From assembly GCF_014653175.1 (NCBI RefSeq), contig NZ_BNAG01000003.1:496001-560000 (forward strand): a DNA stretch of 64,000 nucleotides, read 5' to 3'. The stretch's first letter is position 1, and each line of letters begins with the position of its first letter. This document shows, one piece after another, positions 24,906 to 34,197 of the stretch. The DNA comes from Roseivirga thermotolerans (GTDB lineage Bacteria > Bacteroidota > Bacteroidia > Cytophagales > Cyclobacteriaceae). Position numbers and translations under genes: made by a program. A model generated the notes under the pieces. The model worked only from the letters and a program-made list of their open reading frames with translations, did no database searches and was not told the origin of the DNA.

Positions 24906-25439
24906 ATGAGTGACTCTAAGAATTTCTTATTGGGCGTCTTTGATGACGAAGATGTTTTGCTAAAAGCAGTTGGCAAAATCCGTGGTGCTGGCGTGAAGAT
25001 CCACGAAGTATATTCTCCCTTTCCAGTTCACGGATTGGATGAAGAGCTTGGGTATAAGCGTTCTAGGCTTCCAATTGCAGCCTTTATGTTTGGTGCTCTG
25101 GGCACAACGCTGGCCCTGGTAATGCAAATTTGGATGTTGGGTGTTGACTGGCCCATGATTATTGGTGGTAAAAACTTTATCGCTCTTCCGGATTTTGTGC
25201 CGGTAACCTTTGAGCTTACCGTTCTTTTGGCCGCTTTTGGTATGGTGGGTACTTTCTTGGTAGCCAGTGACCTTAAGCCATGGAAAGATCCTAAGATGTT
25301 GGATTTGAGAATTACGGACGACAAGCACGTAATGGCCATCGATCTTGGTAAAAATGCAGGTCTTCAGGAAGCACAGATAAATGCCTTGTTGAAAGACTCT
25401 GGTGCAGTTGAAGTGAATAATAAAAATGTTGAAGAATAA
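24906..25439 (+). CDS. actD: Alternative complex III subunit ActD (DUF3341)
   Basis: A 177-residue membrane subunit of the DUF3341 family, with an N-terminal soluble alpha/beta domain (1-55, opening LLGVFDDEDVLLKAV and HEVYSPFPVHG) and two helices (about 60-80 and 95-120), then a short C-terminal soluble part. It sits in the ACIII membrane region and packs against ActC and ActF; no cofactor is expected. It starts 2 bases after actC and overlaps the longest possible actE start by 14 bases. Confidence 0.93.
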   Translation: MSDSKNFLLGVFDDEDVLLKAVGKIRGAGVKIHEVYSPFPVHGLDEELGYKRSRLPIAAFMFGALGTTLALVMQIWMLGVDWPMIIGGKNFIALPDFVPVTFELTVLLAAFGMVGTFLVASDLKPWKDPKMLDLRITDDKHVMAIDLGKNAGLQEAQINALLKDSGAVEVNNKNVEE

Positions 25440-25452
25440 GCCTTCTAAAGAT

Positions 25453-26070
25453 ATGATTCAGAAATTGAAAGTTTCTATTCCTATGCTGGCGCTCGCATTA
25501 GCCTGCGGTTGTGCGGCCAAGGGCGACTATACCGGCCTGGAATATGCCCCTCAGATGTATCATTCTGTGCCTTACGAGCCGCTTACGCAAATCAAAGACG
25601 AAGAGGCGGGTAAATGGCTTAGCAACAGAGAGGATGAAAAAGGAGAATTTTATAACTCCAACCCAAACAATCCTTATGCACAAAATGTCAGAAAGCCAGT
25701 AGAAGGTACGGTGAGAAGAAACCCTAACGATATGCTGCCTTACAGACTGGAAAAGGATGATATAACTGCGGCTGCAGCTATAGAAAACCCTTTCCCTGCC
25801 AGCGAAGAAATCATTGCAGAAGGCAGAAGACTGTATACTCAGTTTTGTCAGCATTGCCACGGTGCTAGTGGTAAGGGCGATGGAAAAGCCGGTGTGGCTT
25901 ATGCAGGTGTGCCTTCATATACAGCACCTGCTCAGAGAAATTTGTCTCAAGGACACATCTTCCATGTCATCACTCACGGAATTAGACGTATGGGAGCACA
26001 TGGTTCTCAGATTAGCGAAGATAAGCGATGGAAAATCGCAAGGTACGTTCAAACATTACAGCAACAGTAA
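25453..26070 (+). CDS. actE: Alternative complex III monoheme cytochrome c lipoprotein ActE
   Basis: A 205-residue cytochrome c. The N-terminus (MIQKLKVSIPMLALALAC) is a lipoprotein signal with Cys18 as anchor, so the domain is tethered to the outer face of the inner membrane. One heme site CQHCH (Cys132), with a downstream Met in GIRRMGAHG as likely axial ligand. It passes electrons from ActA to the next carrier or oxidase. The ATG at 25453 is chosen for the compact lipoprotein signal; an ATG at 25426 overlapping actD would add nine residues. Confidence 0.92.
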   Translation: MIQKLKVSIPMLALALACGCAAKGDYTGLEYAPQMYHSVPYEPLTQIKDEEAGKWLSNREDEKGEFYNSNPNNPYAQNVRKPVEGTVRRNPNDMLPYRLEKDDITAAAAIENPFPASEEIIAEGRRLYTQFCQHCHGASGKGDGKAGVAYAGVPSYTAPAQRNLSQGHIFHVITHGIRRMGAHGSQISEDKRWKIARYVQTLQQQ

Positions 26071-26088
26071 ACCGTAAATTTTTAAGAA

Positions 26089-27480
26089 ATGGCAAAAGAA
26101 GTATTCGATTTTAACGCTGGCCTTAAGAAGAAGATCACTATAACCTTTATAGTGGGTGCGGTAATGTTGCTTATAGGGGCATTGAACCCGCAAAAAAACA
26201 GCCACCACGAAGAAGCCGGCCATGGTGACGATACACACGGAACAGAACAGCACGATGATGCTGCAGGCGAGCATGGTGACGAAGGTCATGCTTCACTCAC
26301 CGATGGAGACTATGAAGTACTAGCCACCGCTGGTGGAGCCGAAGGAGAAGAAGAGCACGGTAAAGGTTGGTTCGAGCGGTTTAAAGTAGACCTGTGGATC
26401 AATAACGTATACTTTACCGGTCTGGCACTGATAGGTATTTTCTTCTTTGCAATACAGTATGCCGCACAGGCCGGATGGTCGGCCTACATTGTGCGAATCC
26501 CGCTTTCAATGGCTCATTGGATTTTACCTGCCGGAGTACTCATGGTGTTGACATACCTCTTTGTGAGTCATGATGTATTCCATTGGACACACAGCGATTT
26601 GTATGAAGTGGGTGGCGATCACTACGATGGTATTATAGCAGGAAAACAAGCTTACTTCTTTGCTCCTCTGGAGGGCGGAAGTTTCCCTCTGTTTTTTGTG
26701 CTTCGCATGGTTGTTTTCTTCGCACTTTGGGTTTGGTTGTTCAAGAAGTTGAAAGGCCTTTCATTGGCCGAAGATGAGTTAGGAGGAGATACCTACTGGC
26801 ACAAAATGAGAAAATGGTCAGCCATTTTCCTGGTGATCTTTGCCGTGTCTTCCTCAGTTTCGGCATGGGATTGGGTGATGTCTATAGATACTCACTGGTT
26901 CTCAACCATGTTTGGTTGGTATGTATTTGCAAGCTGGTTTGTTACTGGTCTGGCCTTCATTACTCTGGTTACCGTTCTGTTGAAGGAAGCCGGATATCTA
27001 CCTCAGGTTACCACCAACCACTTGCACGATCTGGGTAAGTTTGTTTTCGCATTCAGTATTTTCTGGACATACATTTGGTTCTCTCAGTTCTTACTGATCT
27101 ACTACGCCAACATTCCGGAAGAGTCGGTATACTTTGTAGAGCGATTCCTTAGCGATAAATACGCTCCGTTCTTCTTTGTCAATCTGGTGTTGAACTTCTT
27201 CTTCCCATTCCTGACATTGATGACCAGAGATGCCAAGCGTTTGAATGTGTTCCTGAAGATGGTTTGTATAGTAGTAATGTTTGGTCACTTCATAGATTTC
27301 TATCTAATGATGACCCCTGGTACTATGGGAGAAAACGGATTCTTCGGATTTACTGAAATAGGAATGTACTTGATGTTTGGTTCTGCCTTTGTGTTTGTGG
27401 TGTTAAAAGCAATGTCTTCTTATGCTTTGGTACCCAAGAACCACCCCATGTTACAAGAAGCAAAACATCACCATATTTAA
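26089..27480 (+). CDS. actF: Alternative complex III NrfD-like membrane subunit ActF
   Basis: A 463-residue NrfD-family membrane protein, the second copy of the ActC fold, with about ten helices from residue 15 on. A long His/Asp/Glu-rich loop (about 38-90, HHEEAGHGDDTHGTEQHDD) follows the first helix and is unusual in composition; it may bind metal or simply be a flexible linker. The conserved core WVMSIDTHWFSTMFGWY is intact. It completes the ACIII gene set and lies 18 bases after actE, just upstream of the oxidase subunit II gene. Confidence 0.94.
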   Translation: MAKEVFDFNAGLKKKITITFIVGAVMLLIGALNPQKNSHHEEAGHGDDTHGTEQHDDAAGEHGDEGHASLTDGDYEVLATAGGAEGEEEHGKGWFERFKVDLWINNVYFTGLALIGIFFFAIQYAAQAGWSAYIVRIPLSMAHWILPAGVLMVLTYLFVSHDVFHWTHSDLYEVGGDHYDGIIAGKQAYFFAPLEGGSFPLFFVLRMVVFFALWVWLFKKLKGLSLAEDELGGDTYWHKMRKWSAIFLVIFAVSSSVSAWDWVMSIDTHWFSTMFGWYVFASWFVTGLAFITLVTVLLKEAGYLPQVTTNHLHDLGKFVFAFSIFWTYIWFSQFLLIYYANIPEESVYFVERFLSDKYAPFFFVNLVLNFFFPFLTLMTRDAKRLNVFLKMVCIVVMFGHFIDFYLMMTPGTMGENGFFGFTEIGMYLMFGSAFVFVVLKAMSSYALVPKNHPMLQEAKHHHI

Positions 27481-27498
27481 AATATTGACAAAAGAGAT

Positions 27499-28533
27499 AT
27501 GTTTGGTTTTTACATAGCACTTGCAGTTTTCCTAGTAGTAGCCATTCTGTTGTTGATCTTCAGAATTACTAGGCTGGTTAATGTGGTTAAAGGAACAGGA
27601 GAGGAGACTACCAGCAGTAGCAACAACATGAATGCGGTACTCATGATCGTGTTTATGGTTCTGTTCTTTGGCTTAGCAGGATGGTATTCCTGGGCTCATT
27701 TCGATGCCTACGACCCTCCGGTAGCTTCAGAACATGGTGAGTTAACAGATAAATTGTTCTGGAGAACCATGTGGATTACCGGTATCGTATTCGTGGTTAC
27801 CAACATCCTTTTGTTTGTATTCTCTTATAAGTACCGTTACAACAAAAACAAGCGCGCCTTATTCTATCCACACAACAACAAGTTGGAGTACCTTTGGACT
27901 GGTGTACCGGCCATTGTATTGACTTGGTTGGTAATTTCGGGTTGGATGGCCTGGGATGGAATAATGAGCGAAGCCCCTGAAGAGTCTGAGCAAATTGAGA
28001 TCATGGGCTATCAGTTCGCGTGGTCAATCCGCTACGGAGGAATGGACAACCAGGTGGGCGACTATGACTACCGACTCATTGATGCCATCAATACGCATGG
28101 AGTAGACTTCTCCGACAGAGCGAACTTTGATGATTTTATGAGCAACTCTTTGGTAATTCCTAAAGGAAAGCCGGTGTTGCTTAAAATTAGAGCCAGAGAT
28201 GTCCTTCACTCTGTATTTATTCCTCACATGAGAGTGAAAATGGATGCCGTACCGGGTATGCCAACGCAATTCTGGTTTGTAGCCAATAAGACTACAGAAG
28301 AAATGAGAGTAGAAGAAGGTAATCCCGATTTCAATTACGAGCTGGCTTGTACTGAAATTTGTGGAGAAGGACACTTCTCTATGAGTAAAATTGTGACTGT
28401 ACTTGAGCCTGAAGAGTATGAGAAGTGGAAGGCTGAGCAGAAGTCGTGGTTATCTAAAAACCCGTCTTTCATGTCGCAAGTACCAGATAATTTGAAAGAA
28501 CTGGCCATGGTTTCGGCTGGCATTAACGAATAA
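27499..28533 (+). CDS. ctaC: Cytochrome c oxidase subunit II
   Basis: A 344-residue subunit with three hydrophobic helices (about 2-22, 48-70, 90-112) and a periplasmic cupredoxin domain. The CuA ligands are complete: His in DVLHSVFIPHM, and Cys284, Cys288, His292 and Met295 in CTEICGEGHFSM. It receives electrons from cytochrome c or directly from ACIII and feeds heme a in subunit I. There is no fused cytochrome c domain at the C-terminus, so this is not a caa3-type subunit II. It lies 18 bases after actF. Confidence 0.96.
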   Translation: MFGFYIALAVFLVVAILLLIFRITRLVNVVKGTGEETTSSSNNMNAVLMIVFMVLFFGLAGWYSWAHFDAYDPPVASEHGELTDKLFWRTMWITGIVFVVTNILLFVFSYKYRYNKNKRALFYPHNNKLEYLWTGVPAIVLTWLVISGWMAWDGIMSEAPEESEQIEIMGYQFAWSIRYGGMDNQVGDYDYRLIDAINTHGVDFSDRANFDDFMSNSLVIPKGKPVLLKIRARDVLHSVFIPHMRVKMDAVPGMPTQFWFVANKTTEEMRVEEGNPDFNYELACTEICGEGHFSMSKIVTVLEPEEYEKWKAEQKSWLSKNPSFMSQVPDNLKELAMVSAGINE

Positions 28534-28556
28534 AAAGAACTTAACATCATTAGAAT

Positions 28557-30437
28557 ATGGCAACAGCAGCAGAAGCGCATATTGATGTACATGGCCATGA
28601 CGATCACCACGATCATGACCATGAGCAGTCATTTATTTCTAAATATATATTTTCTACCGACCATAAGACCATTGCCAAACAATTCCTGATTACGGGTATT
28701 ATTTGGGCAGTAATTGGAGCGGCTCTTTCGGCTATTTTCCGTTTACAGCTTGGTTTTCCAGAGGCAGACCTCGGTTGGTTGAGGCCTCTTTTAGGTAAAT
28801 GGATTTCTCCTGAAGGAACCCTTGACCCTGAATTCTATCTGGCCTTGGTAACCATGCATGGTACCATTATGGTGTTCTTTGTATTGACAGCCGGATTGAG
28901 CGGTACATTCTCGAACTACCTTATTCCATTGCAAATTGGTGCCAGAGATATGGCCTCAGGCTTTATGAACATGCTTTCTTACTGGTTCTTCTTTGTTTCC
29001 AGTGTAATCATGCTCATCTCTCTGTTTATTGAAACAGGACCGGCCTCAGGTGGATGGGTGGTTTATCCGCCACTTTCTGCACTACCAGAAGCTATGTCGG
29101 GCTCCGGACTGGGTATGACTTTGTGGTTGGTAGCCATGGTGTTCTTTATTGCATCTTCATTGTTGGGAGGTATCAACTATGTGTCTACCGTTATTAACCT
29201 CAGAACAAAAGGGATGACCTTTAGCCGACTTCCGTTGACTATTTGGGCCTTCTTCCTTACTGCGGTAATCGGTATTCTGTCTTTCCCGGTGTTGTTTGCT
29301 GCAGCTTTGTTGTTGGTATTCGACAGAAGCTTTGGAACCTCATTCTATTTGTCAGAAATCTATATCAATGGGGAGGCACTTCCCAATGTTGGAGGTAGCC
29401 CAATTTTGTACCAGCACTTGTTCTGGTTCTTAGGTCACCCCGAAGTATATATTGTACTCTTGCCGGCCTTGGGTATTACTTCAGAAATTATTGCCACTAA
29501 CTCCAGAAAACCAATTTTCGGATACAAGGCCATGATTATCTCAATGATGGGTATCACATTCTTATCCTTCATTGTATGGGCACACCACATGTTCGTTTCA
29601 GGTTTGAACCCATTCCTTGGATCAATATTCATGTTCCTGACCTTAATCATTGCGGTGCCTTCGGCAGTAAAGGTGTTCAACTATCTTACCACGCTTTGGA
29701 AAGGTAACATTGTCTTTACACCGGCCATGTTGTTCTCTATTGGTTTGGTGTCGGTATTTATATCAGGTGGTATTACCGGTATTTTCCTTGGAAACTCGGC
29801 TATCGATATTCAGTTGCACGATACTTACTTTGTGGTGGCTCACTTCCACCTGGTAATGGGTGCGGCATCATCGTTCGGTCTGTTGGCAGGTGTTTACCAC
29901 TGGTTCCCTAAAATGTTTGGCAGAATGATGGACGCCAGACTTGGTTATATTCACTTCTGGTTAACCTTCATTGGTATTTATTCGGTATTCTTCCCAATGC
30001 ACTACATTGGTATTGCCGGATTCCCAAGAAGATACTATTCATTTACCAACTTCGATGCCTTTAGCGGATTCACCGATTTGAACATGTTCATTTCGATTGC
30101 GGCTATTGCTACCTTCATTGGCCAGTTTATTTTCCTTTTCAACTTCTTCTATAGCATTTTTAGAGGAAGAAAGGCTCCGGCCAACCCTTGGAAGTCGACC
30201 ACGCTGGAGTGGACTACTCCCCGAGTACCTGGGCACGGCAACTGGCCTGGTGAAATTCCGAAAGTGTATCGTTGGGCTTACGATTATTCTAAGCCGGGTG
30301 CTGAAGATGACTTTATACCACAAACTGTTCCTTTCTCTCAAACCATGGAATCTAACCTTCCTCATGAGAACGATATGATTGCTTTGGAGAAGGAAATGGA
30401 TGCAGAGGAGATTGTGGTTCATGAAGCCAAGCACTAA
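28557..30437 (+). CDS. ctaD: Cytochrome c oxidase subunit I
   Basis: A 626-residue heme-copper oxidase core with about 12-14 helices. Visible signatures: heme ligands HGTIMVFF region, WFLGHPEVYIVLLPA with His/Tyr of the cross-linked CuB site, HHMFVSG, and HDTYFVVAHFHLVMG. This fits an A-type oxidase that reduces oxygen and pumps protons. The N-terminus is very His/Asp-rich (HGHDDHHDHDHE, about residues 13-22), unusual and possibly metal-binding. It follows ctaC by 23 bp. The last 17 bases overlap the start of ctaA. Confidence 0.97.
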   Translation: MATAAEAHIDVHGHDDHHDHDHEQSFISKYIFSTDHKTIAKQFLITGIIWAVIGAALSAIFRLQLGFPEADLGWLRPLLGKWISPEGTLDPEFYLALVTMHGTIMVFFVLTAGLSGTFSNYLIPLQIGARDMASGFMNMLSYWFFFVSSVIMLISLFIETGPASGGWVVYPPLSALPEAMSGSGLGMTLWLVAMVFFIASSLLGGINYVSTVINLRTKGMTFSRLPLTIWAFFLTAVIGILSFPVLFAAALLLVFDRSFGTSFYLSEIYINGEALPNVGGSPILYQHLFWFLGHPEVYIVLLPALGITSEIIATNSRKPIFGYKAMIISMMGITFLSFIVWAHHMFVSGLNPFLGSIFMFLTLIIAVPSAVKVFNYLTTLWKGNIVFTPAMLFSIGLVSVFISGGITGIFLGNSAIDIQLHDTYFVVAHFHLVMGAASSFGLLAGVYHWFPKMFGRMMDARLGYIHFWLTFIGIYSVFFPMHYIGIAGFPRRYYSFTNFDAFSGFTDLNMFISIAAIATFIGQFIFLFNFFYSIFRGRKAPANPWKSTTLEWTTPRVPGHGNWPGEIPKVYRWAYDYSKPGAEDDFIPQTVPFSQTMESNLPHENDMIALEKEMDAEEIVVHEAKH

Positions 30438-31470
30438 CAAAGGAAGATCATTTAGGCGGTTTTCGGCCGTCACTATCATAGCCGTTTATTTGCTGATAGC
30501 GGTAGGCGGTATTGTAAGAACTACAGGGTCGGGAATGGGATGTCCTGACTGGCCCAAATGTTTCGGGAGCTGGGTTCCACCAACCGATGAAAGCCAGCTC
30601 CCGGCTAATTATAAGGAAGTATACGTTCAGCAGAGGGTTGATAAAAACGTGAAGTTTGCCAGATACTTATCGGCTTTAGGGTTCGGTGAGTTGGCCAATC
30701 AAGTGGAAAATGACCCTTCAATACTGGAGGAGGAAGATTTCAACCCGGTTAAAACCTGGACAGAATATGTGAATCGCCTGATTGGTGCGATTATAGGACT
30801 CCTGATATTTGGTACTGCGGTGCTTTCAGTGAGGTTCTGGAAAGAAGATAAACTAATCACTGTTCTTTCATTTCTTGCATTTGTACTCGTAGGTTTCCAG
30901 GGATGGATCGGGTCGATTGTGGTGAGTACGAACCTGCTGCATTGGATGATTACCATACACATGCTCATTGCTTTGGTGATTGTTTGCTTGCTCATATATG
31001 TATATCACAGATCTAAACCGGTTCAGTCTGATTATAGCTCCAGCCGTCTTGGTACGCTAAAAAGACTTACCCTCCTTTGCCTTAGTTTAAGCCTCATTCA
31101 AGTGGTGTTAGGCACGCAGGTAAGAGAGTCTATAGACATGCTGGCCAAATCGTTGGAAAGGTCTGAGTGGGTAGCCAATCTTGGGCTTACTTTCTATATC
31201 CATAGGTCATATTCACTCTTACTATTGGGGCTGCATGCTTTTCTGCTTTGGAAATTGTGGAAAGAAGATATACGGCATACGCAGTTGGTGAAACCTACCA
31301 GATGGTTGATGGCCATAGTGGTTATTGAAATAGTAAGTGGGGTCATAATGGCCTACTTTGCCGTGCCTGCTGCTATACAACCAGTGCATTTGCTTTTAGG
31401 ATCGGTGATGATTGGAGTGCAGTATTATCTGTGGCTCATGTTGAGAGAAAAAGAATTGAAGTTGGCCTGA
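30421..31470 (+). CDS. ctaA: Heme A synthase (Cox15/CtaA family)
   Basis: A 349-residue eight-helix membrane enzyme that oxidises the C8 methyl of heme O to make heme A for the oxidase. It has TGSGMGCPDWPKCFGSW (about 35-52; the paired Cys of the family), His residues in WMITIHMLIAL and YIHRSYSLLLLGLHAF, and QPVHLLLG near the C-terminus. I start it at the ATG at 30421, which overlaps the ctaD end by 17 bases. An upstream ATG at 30379 would add 14 residues of unrelated sequence. It is followed at once by ctaB. Confidence 0.95.
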   Translation: MKPSTNKGRSFRRFSAVTIIAVYLLIAVGGIVRTTGSGMGCPDWPKCFGSWVPPTDESQLPANYKEVYVQQRVDKNVKFARYLSALGFGELANQVENDPSILEEEDFNPVKTWTEYVNRLIGAIIGLLIFGTAVLSVRFWKEDKLITVLSFLAFVLVGFQGWIGSIVVSTNLLHWMITIHMLIALVIVCLLIYVYHRSKPVQSDYSSSRLGTLKRLTLLCLSLSLIQVVLGTQVRESIDMLAKSLERSEWVANLGLTFYIHRSYSLLLLGLHAFLLWKLWKEDIRHTQLVKPTRWLMAIVVIEIVSGVIMAYFAVPAAIQPVHLLLGSVMIGVQYYLWLMLREKELKLA

Positions 31471-31471
31471 A

Positions 31472-32371
31472 ATGGTTAATAACACAGCAAATATCAATGT
31501 AGAACTCACAGTTTCTCAAAAGGTGAAAGCCTTTGTGGAACTAATGAAAATGAGGCTGTCGCTTTTGGTAGCGTTCTCCTCTGCCTTTGGCTATGCGTTG
31601 GCTATGGGTGGCAGAGTAGACTGGATGCAACTGGCTGCTTTATTTGTGGGGGGCTGGTTGGTGAGCGGAGCCTCGTGTACTGTGAATCAGGTGTTGGAAA
31701 AAGACTATGACCGGGTAATGAAACGTACTCAAAACCGTCCATTGCCCACCGAACGATTATCTAACTCTGAATCGCTGTGGTTTGCTCTGGTAGTGGCCTG
31801 TTTAGGAATTGGCCTCTTGTGGGTATCTACCAACTTGCTTACTGTTGGTCTTTCATTGCTCTCTATGGTGCTGTATAGTTTTGTATATACACCTTTAAAG
31901 CGAGTAGGGCCAATTGCCGTTTTCGTGGGAGCTTTTCCAGGAGCCTTGCCTCCATTGTTGGGTTGGACTGCGGCAACGGGGTCTATTTCCCATGAAGCGC
32001 TTATTATTTTCGGAATTCAATTCATCTGGCAGTTTCCACACTTTTGGGCGATAGCCTGGGTGGCCGATGATGATTATAAAAAAGCAGGTTTTAAGCTACT
32101 TCCGGTAAAAGGGGAGAAGGATATGAAAACGGCTTTTCAGATTATGACTTATACCCTGTTCCTGATTCCATTGGGCCTGTTGCCCACGTATTTTGGTCTT
32201 ACAGGTATAAACTCGGCAGTTGTTGCCACGGTTTGTGGAGTGCTGTTCTTAGCCTCAACCATTAAGTTAATGAGAGATCAGTCGCGTAAGTCGGCATTGA
32301 GGATCATGTTTGGTTCCTTTTTGTACTTACCGATTGTGCAGATTGCGTATTTGTTGGATATGGTAAAATGA
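31472..32371 (+). CDS. ctaB: Heme O synthase (protoheme IX farnesyltransferase)
   Basis: A 299-residue UbiA-family membrane prenyltransferase with about nine helices. It attaches farnesyl to heme B to give heme O, the substrate of CtaA. The first Asp-rich motif is NQVLEKDYDRVMKRTQNRPL (about 68-87), and the second is at WAIAWVADDDYKKAGFK. It starts one base after ctaA and overlaps the next gene by four bases, so heme supply and subunit III are co-translated. Confidence 0.96.
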   Translation: MVNNTANINVELTVSQKVKAFVELMKMRLSLLVAFSSAFGYALAMGGRVDWMQLAALFVGGWLVSGASCTVNQVLEKDYDRVMKRTQNRPLPTERLSNSESLWFALVVACLGIGLLWVSTNLLTVGLSLLSMVLYSFVYTPLKRVGPIAVFVGAFPGALPPLLGWTAATGSISHEALIIFGIQFIWQFPHFWAIAWVADDDYKKAGFKLLPVKGEKDMKTAFQIMTYTLFLIPLGLLPTYFGLTGINSAVVATVCGVLFLASTIKLMRDQSRKSALRIMFGSFLYLPIVQIAYLLDMVK

Positions 32372-32958
32372 TGATGGCTGAAGATTACAAACTTGTAGAT
32401 ACACCGGTGGAACAACCCCTTTCAATGCATCCTAAAAAATTTGCACTGTGGTTGTTCATCGTGACGGTGGTTATGATTTTTGCCGCCTTCACCAGTGCTC
32501 ACATTGTGCGCCAGGCCGATGGCGATTGGTTGATATACGACTTGCCCACTATGCTATGGTATACTTCGGCCATTATTCTGTTGAGCAGTGTGTTTATGCA
32601 ATGGGCCTACATGGCGGCTAAAAAAGACAAACTGGAGCAGGTAAAACTGGCCTTGGCTATTACAACAGTACTGGGAATTCTATTTCTGGTAGGACAGGTT
32701 AAAGCCTGGGGGCAGTTGGTAGATAATAACATTTACTTTAACGGTAACCCCGCAGGAAGCTTCCTGTACGTGTTTACCTTTGTTCATGCCCTGCACTTAG
32801 TCAGCGGTGTGATATATCTGATATATATGCTAATTTCGTCTTACAAATATAAGGTGCACGCCAAGAACATGCTCAACATGGAAATGTGTTCTACCTGGTG
32901 GCACTTCTTAGGCGGACTTTGGATTTATTTGTTCATATTTTTATTGCTGAATCATTAA
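32368..32958 (+). CDS. Cytochrome c oxidase subunit III family protein (short form)
   Basis: A 196-residue subunit III-like membrane protein with five helices (about 25-47, 58-80, 92-110, 125-150, 170-192). It has ALWLFIVTVVMIFAAFTSAHI and FTFVHALHLVSGVIYL, and ends EMCSTWWHFLGGLWIYLFIF as in this family. It is one of two adjacent subunit III paralogs; the next gene is longer. Such pairs are common in Bacteroidota oxidase clusters, and I cannot say which is incorporated or whether both are. It overlaps ctaB by 4 bases (ATGA). Confidence 0.92.
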   Translation: MMMAEDYKLVDTPVEQPLSMHPKKFALWLFIVTVVMIFAAFTSAHIVRQADGDWLIYDLPTMLWYTSAIILLSSVFMQWAYMAAKKDKLEQVKLALAITTVLGILFLVGQVKAWGQLVDNNIYFNGNPAGSFLYVFTFVHALHLVSGVIYLIYMLISSYKYKVHAKNMLNMEMCSTWWHFLGGLWIYLFIFLLLNH

Positions 32959-32974
32959 ATAACTAACCAAATCT

Positions 32975-33739
32975 ATGGCAACTACTGCTACAATAAGTAA
33001 AAAGAACCTCTGGGGTGGAGGGGTAGAGCCTCTGAAGGCCAGCTATGGTAAGCTGATGATGTGGTTCTTTCTACTGTCAGATGCGTTTACCTTTTCTGGT
33101 TTGCTCATTACCTATGCATTCCTGCGTTGGAGTGCTCCGGCCTATAAGGGAGATCCAGATGCATTCACCTTCTCAACTGAGTACTGGCCAATTCCGGAAA
33201 AGGTATATGAGGCCTTCCCTGGTTTTCATGGTGTTGAGCTTCCTTTGGTTTTTGTTGGTTTAATGACCTTCATCCTCATTTTGAGCTCTGTGACCATGGT
33301 ATTGGCAGTAGAGGCAGGACACAGAATGGATAAAAAGGGTGTGGTAAAATGGATGCTATGGACCATTATCGGTGGTTTTGCTTTCTTGTCTTGCCAGGCT
33401 TGGGAGTGGAGTCACTTTATTGCCGGAACTGATACAGCAACCATAGGTGATGTAGTGATCAACGGAGTTTGGAAAGAAAACTATGAAATATTTGGAGCCA
33501 ACCTCACATACAATCAATATGGACCTCCGGCCTTTGCCGCACTATTCTTCTTTATTACCGGATTCCACGGATTCCACGTGTTCTCCGGGGTAGTGCTTAA
33601 TGTAATTATCTTCTTTAATGCAGCCAATGGCCTGTATGAAAGAAGAGGGCACTATGAAATGGTTGAAAAAGTTGGCCTCTACTGGCACTTTGTAGACCTC
33701 GTTTGGGTATTTGTGTTTACTTTCTTCTACTTGATTTAA
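32975..33739 (+). CDS. ctaE: Cytochrome c oxidase subunit III
   Basis: A 254-residue subunit III with seven-helix character: helices begin near residues 22, 88, 120, 168 and on. The family motifs SYGKLMMWFFLLSDAFTFSG and GFHGFHVFSG are present, and the protein ends in YWHFVDLVWVFVFTFFYL. It stabilises subunit I and its oxygen pathway. It lies 16 bases after its shorter paralog and 13 before the subunit IV gene. Confidence 0.95.
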   Translation: MATTATISKKNLWGGGVEPLKASYGKLMMWFFLLSDAFTFSGLLITYAFLRWSAPAYKGDPDAFTFSTEYWPIPEKVYEAFPGFHGVELPLVFVGLMTFILILSSVTMVLAVEAGHRMDKKGVVKWMLWTIIGGFAFLSCQAWEWSHFIAGTDTATIGDVVINGVWKENYEIFGANLTYNQYGPPAFAALFFFITGFHGFHVFSGVVLNVIIFFNAANGLYERRGHYEMVEKVGLYWHFVDLVWVFVFTFFYLI

Positions 33740-33752
33740 AAGACTTTTTATA

Positions 33753-34127
33753 ATGGAACAAGCAACAACTAACGTAGTGGCTCAACCGGCCGACAGATCG
33801 AAAATACTGGGTATTTGGAAGATAGCCGGTATACTGGCTTTCGTTACGGCAATAGAGTATGTATTTGCCTTTACTATGGATGCCGGAACTCTACGCTCAG
33901 CAATATTTATTGGTTTAACCATTGTTAAAGCTTTCTACATTGTCTCTGAGTTTATGCACCTGGGGCATGAAGTGAAAGGTTTGATTTACTCAATCATTTT
34001 ACCCATGATCTTTATTGTGTGGCTTATTGTGGCCCTGGTAAACCTGGAAGGTGCAGCCATAAAAGAATCTAAGGGTGTGCAGGACTATGAACCTGCAGGA
34101 ACAGAGCACGTGGAAGAATCGCATTAG
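33753..34127 (+). CDS. Cytochrome c oxidase subunit IV family protein
   Basis: A 124-residue three-helix membrane protein of the prokaryotic oxidase subunit IV type: helices at about 22-42, 46-66 and 78-100, with FYIVSEFMHLGHE between helices two and three, typical of the family. It is an accessory oxidase subunit. It ends the first part of the cluster: a hairpin terminator follows 27 bases later. Confidence 0.92.
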   Translation: MEQATTNVVAQPADRSKILGIWKIAGILAFVTAIEYVFAFTMDAGTLRSAIFIGLTIVKAFYIVSEFMHLGHEVKGLIYSIILPMIFIVWLIVALVNLEGAAIKESKGVQDYEPAGTEHVEESH

Positions 34128-34153
34128 ATGAAGCAAGATTTTAATTAAGTACA

Positions 34154-34186
34154 GAATCAGGTCAAATCCATTGGCCTGATTTTTTA
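34154..34186 (+). terminator. Terminator after the oxidase structural genes
   Basis: AATCAGGTCA and TGGCCTGATT form a 10-bp stem with one mismatch and a short loop, followed by six T. It may reduce transcription into the assembly genes that follow. Confidence 0.8.
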
Positions 34187-34197
34187 GTTTATAAAGC

